Origin: CAWUIO01 sp963922455 | GTDB lineage: Bacteria; Bacteroidota; Bacteroidia; Cytophagales; Microscillaceae | Reading direction: 5' to 3' | NCBI GenBank assembly: GCA_963922455.1 | Contig: CAWUIO010000023.1 | Coordinates: forward strand, 1-64,000 | Length of the DNA stretch: 64,000 bases | Shown here: positions 59,428 to 64,000 of the stretch, in pieces | How positions within the stretch are numbered: the stretch's first letter is position 1 | How the letters are laid out: every line of letters begins with the position of its first letter | Notes under the pieces: generated by a model | What the model was told of the DNA's origin: nothing | The model's input: only the letters and a program-made list of their open reading frames with translations | The model's database searches: none | Translations under genes and position numbers: made by a program

Positions 59428-61919
59428 AGCGAAACATTAGCATAAACATTCGGGGCATTATCTTCAATATAGAAGAAGATACCTACCCGCTTTTGAAGGA
59501 TTATTTGAACTCCATCAACAAGTATTTCTCATCCTATGAAGATAGCAGGGAAATCTTGGAGGACATCGAAGGGAGAATTGCCGAAATTTTCTACTCCAAG
59601 CTGAATAAGCAAAAGCAAGTGATTACGCATGCGGATGTAGAAGAATTGATGCAAATCATGGGAAATGTAGATGATTTCCAAAATGCCGAAATGGACCCGG
59701 CTTTTCAGACTACCTTTCAACCTTCTGATCTGGAAATACCTACCGAAGATGATTTTGGGGGAGGGCATACGGCTGTACAAGTACGTAAGCCTAAGGTTAT
59801 TATCGAGGAGCCCCCCGAAGAGTTTGAAAAGTTTAAAGAACCGGCTCCCCTTTATGCCGACAGCCGCTCCACTTCTTGGGAAGAAGAAATCCCGGAGGAA
59901 AAGAAACTTTACCGGGATACCCAACGCCGTTTGATTGGTGGGGTAGCTGCCGGTTTGGCCCACTATTTTAACATGGACCCGATTTGGGTACGTCTTTTAT
60001 TCATCTTATTGATTACGGGCGCCTTCTTCCTTCCGGCAGCCCCCATTACCGCCGTAATTTTGTACGGCGCTTTATGGGCATTAGTGCCTCAAAATGATCA
60101 ACTAGAAGAAAACCCCAAGATCAAAAAACTTTTCCGCGATCCGGAAAGGGCCGTTTTTGGGGGAGTAGCCGCCGGACTGGCCACTTATCTAGGCGTCAAT
60201 GAAATGGTAATTCGGGTAGCCTTCATTTTGCTCAATGTAACCGGGATATTCCTATATCTTATTTTATTGATCATTATTCCGGAGGCCCGCACTTTGACCC
60301 AAAAGATGCAAATGGAAGGGGAAGCCATCAATTTGCAAAATATTCAAATGGCCCTTCGCCGGAACTTGAACCTAGAAGAAGGGGAGGAAATTAATACCCT
60401 GAGCCGTATTTTCTTATTTCCATTCCAAGTGGCGTCTTTGATCCTAGGTCGGATTGCCCGTGTTTTACGGCCCTATGTGTCATTTGCCGGAGAAGCGATT
60501 CGTTTTGGGGGAGGTACGGTCCTTTTGATTATGGCTTCTTTATTGAGTTTGGCTTGGACAGCCTGTTTAATTGCTATGCAAGGTTGGGGGGTAGAAAATG
60601 CCTTACATATTGACAATATACCTGGTTTTATCATCCGCAATAGCTTTGATTTTAGCCCCTTAATGCTCATCAATGCCTACATCACCTTCATGATTCCGAC
60701 GTTTTTTCTAGGCTTGTTTGGCTTTATGATGCTCCGTCGCAAAGTATATTGGAACCATAAAATTGCTTGGAGCTTAATTGCTATCTGGCTATTTAGTGCT
60801 ACCGGTACCGGAGTCTCGGCCGGGATGATTGCCCAAGAGTTTTCTCAGATAGCCGAAGTGCCTTCTACTTTGCGATTTGATATGGACGAAGAGCCCATGT
60901 TGATTTCCTTAAATGAAAATTCAGAGGGCAATTTTGAAGCCCCAAGCTTGAAGGTAGTGGGATATGCCGGAAAAGACGTCAAACTCGTTAAGCGTTTTCA
61001 GGCCTATGGAAAGAGCCGTTCTCAGGCCGCCAAAAATGCCCAAATGCTATCCTATCACGTGGAACAGCAAGGGGCTTCCTTGATATTTGATCATTATACG
61101 CAGTACAAAAAAGGAGGCCTGTTCCGAAGGCAATCCTTGGATTTGGAATTGTACATCCCTTATGAGAAAACCTTTCAACTTTCTAATGAAATGGGGCAAC
61201 TCCTGTACAATACCCTGGCCCCTTACAATTATGAGGATCATGACTTAGCCAGTCAGCAATGGAAATTTACCCAAGATCAGTTGATTTGTATCACGTGTAG
61301 CCAACAAACCCCACCGGACTTGTCTGAGTCGGAATTCCATACAGAAGGGAATTTCAGAGCCTATGACTTGAGCAATTTTTGGAATGTTGAAATGAGTGGG
61401 ATTGTACATATGAGCATTCGTAAAGGATCTGAATACAGCGTAAAAGCGATTGGAGAGCCTCAAGATTTAAAATATCTCCTATTGGAGCAGCACGGAAATA
61501 CCCTGGAAATCCTTACGAAGAATAGACAGGGCAATTTTAGTAAAAATCATCCCTTAAAAGTAGAAATCACCATGCCCGAGTTGAGGAGTTTGGATATGAA
61601 TGGAGCTACTCGGGCCGAAGTCTATGGCTTGGTTCAGCCGAAGTTGACGGTGGATATGAACGGAGCTACCTATGTACAGTTCTTAGATTCTAAAATAAAC
61701 ACTCTAAAGGCCGAAATCAGCGGAGCTTCTCATTTAGATGCATTCTCACTGGTAAGTGAAAATGCCAATATAGAAATTTCGGGAGCCAGCCGGGCTTCGC
61801 TCTTTGTTACCAATAAACTGGATGCCGAAGCCAGCGGAACGAGCTCGATTACTTACAAAGGCGATCCCAATTCGGTCAGTGGCAATACCTCAGGGATCAG
61901 TTCTATATCGCGTGACTAG
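59424..61919 (+). CDS. PspC-domain membrane protein with C-terminal GIN (DUF2807) domain
   Basis: An 831-residue protein. The N-terminal 90 residues form a soluble domain (KRNISINIRGIIFNIEEDTYPLLKDYLNSINKYF). Two PspC domains follow (about 153-215, RRLIGGVAAGLAHYFNMDPIWVRLLFIL, and 230-290, RAVFGGVAAGLATYLGVNEMVIRVAFIL), then several more membrane helices (about 360-475). The C-terminal 190 residues form the right-handed beta-helical GIN domain with SGA/NGA repeats (LDMNGATRAEVYG, AEISGASHLDAFS, IEISGASRASLFV, AEASGTSSITYKG). The GIN domain is expected on the periplasmic side. It shares an operon with PadR. The role in envelope stress is inference from PspC. Confidence 0.9.
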   Translation: MKRNISINIRGIIFNIEEDTYPLLKDYLNSINKYFSSYEDSREILEDIEGRIAEIFYSKLNKQKQVITHADVEELMQIMGNVDDFQNAEMDPAFQTTFQPSDLEIPTEDDFGGGHTAVQVRKPKVIIEEPPEEFEKFKEPAPLYADSRSTSWEEEIPEEKKLYRDTQRRLIGGVAAGLAHYFNMDPIWVRLLFILLITGAFFLPAAPITAVILYGALWALVPQNDQLEENPKIKKLFRDPERAVFGGVAAGLATYLGVNEMVIRVAFILLNVTGIFLYLILLIIIPEARTLTQKMQMEGEAINLQNIQMALRRNLNLEEGEEINTLSRIFLFPFQVASLILGRIARVLRPYVSFAGEAIRFGGGTVLLIMASLLSLAWTACLIAMQGWGVENALHIDNIPGFIIRNSFDFSPLMLINAYITFMIPTFFLGLFGFMMLRRKVYWNHKIAWSLIAIWLFSATGTGVSAGMIAQEFSQIAEVPSTLRFDMDEEPMLISLNENSEGNFEAPSLKVVGYAGKDVKLVKRFQAYGKSRSQAAKNAQMLSYHVEQQGASLIFDHYTQYKKGGLFRRQSLDLELYIPYEKTFQLSNEMGQLLYNTLAPYNYEDHDLASQQWKFTQDQLICITCSQQTPPDLSESEFHTEGNFRAYDLSNFWNVEMSGIVHMSIRKGSEYSVKAIGEPQDLKYLLLEQHGNTLEILTKNRQGNFSKNHPLKVEITMPELRSLDMNGATRAEVYGLVQPKLTVDMNGATYVQFLDSKINTLKAEISGASHLDAFSLVSENANIEISGASRASLFVTNKLDAEASGTSSITYKGDPNSVSGNTSGISSISRD

Positions 61920-61949
61920 CATTTTTTGTAAGCAAGTTTCATAAGAAAC

Positions 61950-61988
61950 CCCAGGTGAGCGCAGCTCACCTGGGCTTGTTTTTTTGCC
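61950..61988 (+). terminator. Rho-independent terminator of the padR-PspC operon
   Basis: CCCAGGTGAGC (61950-61960), loop GCA, GCTCACCTGGG (61964-61974), then CTTGTTTTTTTG. It begins 31 bp after the PspC gene stop and also separates it from the converging msrA. Confidence 0.9.
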
Positions 61989-62005
61989 TAAGCTTTGTCT
62001 TAGGA

Positions 62006-62686
62006 TTATTGGTATTCTTTCTTCAGTTTATCGGCAAATACCTTCATTACTTTTTCCACTTTGGGGCGGCTCACCGAACGCACATACGGTTGGTTCGGGT
62101 TTAGTTCATAGTAATCTTGGTGGTAGCCTTCTGCCTTGTAGAAATTTTTCAATTCCGTAACTTCGGTTACGATGGGCTGGCTAAATTTACCCGATTCGTT
62201 CAACTTGGCAATGTACTTTTCGGAGGCTTCTTTTTGGGCTTGGTCGTGATAGAAGATAGCCGAGCGGTACTGGCGACCAATATCGGGGCCTTGGCGATTG
62301 AGTTGGGTAGGGTCGTGGGCCACAAAAAATATCTCCAAGAGCTCTTCAAAGCTGATCACTTCGGGGTCGTAGTATACCCGTACAGCCTCGGCATAATTGG
62401 TACTCCCGGCGCTTACTTGTTTGTAAGTAGGATTGGGGCGGGTTCCGCCAGAGTAGCCAGAGACTACTTCTTTGACTCCTTCAATTCGTTCAAACGCGGC
62501 TTCTACACACCAAAAACAGCCCCCCGCGAAGGTCGCTTTGGACATTTTAGCCAATTCTTCACTAGTATAAGTAGGGATAGGGTTCTTAGTAGCCGCTTCC
62601 TCACTTGGAAGGCTTTCTTTGGCTTGGGTACAGGCCATGGTTACCCAAAGCAACATGAATAATCCAGATTGGAATAAGGTACGCAT
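62006..62686 (-). CDS. msrA: Peptide methionine sulfoxide reductase A, lipoprotein form
   Basis: A 226-residue enzyme that reduces methionine-S-sulfoxide in proteins. The catalytic motif is GGCFWC (C57 nucleophile, C60), followed by VVSGYSGG and FFVAHDPTQLNRQGPDIGRQYRSAIFYHD. The N-terminus MRTLFQSGLFMLLWVTMAC is a lipoprotein signal with C19 in the lipobox, so this form acts in the envelope, where it can repair oxidised surface proteins. No MsrB domain is fused. The length beyond the core is due to the signal and a linker. Confidence 0.95.
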   Translation of the reverse strand: MRTLFQSGLFMLLWVTMACTQAKESLPSEEAATKNPIPTYTSEELAKMSKATFAGGCFWCVEAAFERIEGVKEVVSGYSGGTRPNPTYKQVSAGSTNYAEAVRVYYDPEVISFEELLEIFFVAHDPTQLNRQGPDIGRQYRSAIFYHDQAQKEASEKYIAKLNESGKFSQPIVTEVTELKNFYKAEGYHQDYYELNPNQPYVRSVSRPKVEKVMKVFADKLKKEYQ

Positions 62687-62874
62687 ACGTTTCTTTGTTT
62701 TTTTATAGCTAACTCGCCAGGAAGATATTTAGTTCTGAAATTCAGCCCCAGAAATGTCTGCTGGATTGCAAATAAGGCAATTATTTGATAAATTATCCAA
62801 GTGTGCAGTCGTCTATATCCAGGAAACCGTAAAGCTTTAAACTAGCTTTACTTATCACCCAAACAAAACATGTC

Positions 62875-63660
62875 ATGAGCAAAATTTCCAATCAGGAGCG
62901 TGAAATGCTGGCTGAAAAGCGCTTGCTTACCTTCGTCAACCAACTTTATACCGTAGAACAAGTGCAAGGCCTCCTCGAGGGACATACCTCTTCCGAAGAT
63001 TATGGCCTGGGCGAGACAAGCGTCCACAAGATCCTAGCCAAGCGCCAAGACCTTCCCGGCAAACAGTATGGGTCGCTTGAGCAATTGGGTGATATTGAAG
63101 GATTTGGGCCCGACAAGATAGAAGAACTCCTGGAGGCCCTTCAGCTCACCGCCGCTGAAGGCTTTTTGAACCGGATGCGCCGCTCCGTGATACCCGAAAA
63201 CTTTATCCTCAACCACCACGACATTCAGTACGAGACCGATGAGTCGTTTCAGGTGGTAGCCACCCAAGACGGACTGCTCCGCGACCATATTGCGGCCGAG
63301 GTGCAGCGTATCAGTGCCCTAAAATACGGGAACGAACTGGCCGCCCGGCTGGCCGCCCGCTTGATCTACACCACCTACTTAGACCGTATTGAGCCCGAAT
63401 ACGTGGCCCCCTTTGCCTGGGCAACCTGGTTTTATAAGTTTGATGCCGACAACTGGTTTGGCTTTGATACGGTCCGCGAGGAATGCCGCCTTTATTTAGA
63501 AGGCCTTGGGCAGTACCAGATCGCCAATAGCCTGGTACTTTTCCGGGGTTTTGAACTAGATGAGGTCTTGGCCCAGCCAGTAACTGTGGTAGACCTTCCC
63601 GTAGTCCTCCAACCCGATGAGCGCCGGATCAGCATTTGGACGGCTCAATTAAACGATTAA
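62875..63660 (+). CDS. HhH-containing protein, unknown function
   Basis: A 261-residue soluble protein. Residues about 64-90 (YGSLEQLGDIEGFGPDKIEELLEALQL) form a helix-hairpin-helix DNA-binding-type motif. The N-terminal 60 residues are helical and charged. The C-terminal part has IAAEVQRISALKYGNELAARLAARLIYTTYLDRIEPEYVAPFAWATWFYKFDADNW and a beta-rich tail. I do not recognise the family; the HhH could bind DNA or a protein partner. It stands alone and is followed at 11 bp by a variant palindromic element. Confidence 0.6.
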   Translation: MSKISNQEREMLAEKRLLTFVNQLYTVEQVQGLLEGHTSSEDYGLGETSVHKILAKRQDLPGKQYGSLEQLGDIEGFGPDKIEELLEALQLTAAEGFLNRMRRSVIPENFILNHHDIQYETDESFQVVATQDGLLRDHIAAEVQRISALKYGNELAARLAARLIYTTYLDRIEPEYVAPFAWATWFYKFDADNWFGFDTVREECRLYLEGLGQYQIANSLVLFRGFELDEVLAQPVTVVDLPVVLQPDERRISIWTAQLND

Positions 63661-63670
63661 GTCACAGGTT

Positions 63671-63817
63671 TGGGGCTTCCCGGCGCTGGGGAGTTTTGTC
63701 TTTCGAATGGCCAAAGGTGCCCGGCGCCGGTCGGGCTGTCGGGTTTCACCCCGAGCCTCCTCATTCCGCTGCGCTCCATTGCGGGGTCTCGGCCCTCCGG
63801 GCTTCCATCCCTAAGCC
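63671..63817 (-). repeat. Variant intergenic palindromic element with a different central module
   Basis: Reverse orientation. Read on the minus strand it begins GGCTTAGGGATGGAAGCCCG and ends GCGCCGGGAAGCCCC. The 5' terminus, the AGCCCGACCGGCGCC arm and the 3' terminus fit the family (stem CCGGCGC/GCGCCGG). However, the usual GTTTGAGC...GCGAGTAG middle is replaced by a different GC-rich block (about 63733-63800). The last 180 bases of the window after it hold no recognisable gene. Confidence 0.7.
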
Positions 63818-64000
63818 TTGGGAAAGATGTTAGTGACAGGGTATTCCCATCTGGCCTAGGATGAAAAAATAATTTGCGCTGGCCCCTCCTTGAGAAATGG
63901 AAGGGAAGCAAGAAATACGTAAACCCAAGTGGGTAATGCTCAGGATGGATGCTATCAAACAAGTACCGCTGCGCTTATGCTTGGGCTAGGGGGGAGCAAA

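Noticed and set aside
62117..62662. 181-codon plus-strand open frame
   Set aside because: It is antisense to msrA, whose protein matches its family fully.
63636..63962. Open frames of 65-101 codons on both strands near the right end
   Set aside because: They read through the palindromic element. Open frames there reflect its GC-rich palindromic composition; similar frames occur at other copies.

Overview
The window looks like a chromosomal segment of a Bacteroidota bacterium, probably of the Cytophagales/Saprospirales type. The evidence is Bacteroidota-type -7 boxes (TAnnTTTG), mostly weak Shine-Dalgarno sites, a B-type succinate dehydrogenase ordered sdhC-sdhA-sdhB, a lipoprotein with an acidic patch after the lipobox cysteine, and a PadR/PspC/GIN-domain operon. 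The genes are mainly housekeeping and metabolic. I see no CRISPR array, tRNA, rRNA or prophage.

Layout. 0.3-5.3 kb: a minus-strand TetR-headed cluster with two MDR oxidoreductases, a nitronate monooxygenase-like flavoprotein and an acyl-CoA dehydrogenase. 5.5-11.6 kb: sdhC-sdhA-sdhB followed by PEP carboxylase. 12-17 kb: an Omp85-like outer-membrane protein, a secreted protein and an unusual protein combining a peptidoglycan-binding-like segment with a cysteine-transpeptidase-like motif. 17.4-25.2 kb: mnmG, a methyltransferase, a secreted GP[FY]-repeat protein, a comB-like phosphatase, gcvT and a tyrosine phosphatase. 25.6-33.3 kb: two unknown proteins flanking an AT-only cruciform, a UvrD/AddA-like helicase, a lipoprotein and a GH65 enzyme. 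33.6-38.1 kb: a MacAB-like ABC exporter operon. 38.5-41.2 kb: a histidine kinase flanked by two small paralogous proteins. 41.6-47.3 kb: a hydrolase, mgtE, a 2-hydroxyacid dehydrogenase, a permease fused to a circularly permuted betaine-binding domain, and a ThuA protein. 47.6-51.2 kb: a membrane protein, an M28 peptidase and two GNAT acetyltransferases. 51.2-54.6 kb: an ECF sigma factor with a SRPBCC/SnoaL/SRPBCC/esterase cluster. 54.7-57 kb: an ankyrin protein and a decayed IS1182-like element. 57-63.7 kb: dnaB, padR, a PspC/GIN protein, msrA and an HhH protein.

The most striking non-coding feature is an intergenic element of about 130 bp present in more than a dozen copies in both orientations. 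It begins GGCTKAGGGATRGA and ends GGGVMAGCCCC. The 3' stem changes sequence between copies while keeping base pairing, and most copies start or stop within about 35 bp of a stop codon. One copy is split by the IS1182-like element, which itself carries a 163-bp MITE. A second, unrelated 61-bp repeat occurs twice without mismatch.

The best candidate for a self-contained regulatory system is the ECF sigma factor. The same bipartite motif (CTTTTGTAACAC, 14 bp, CATCCAA) lies upstream of the sigma gene and of the adjacent SRPBCC gene, which suggests an autoregulated regulon. The third member of that cluster is broken by a frameshift just after its signal peptide.
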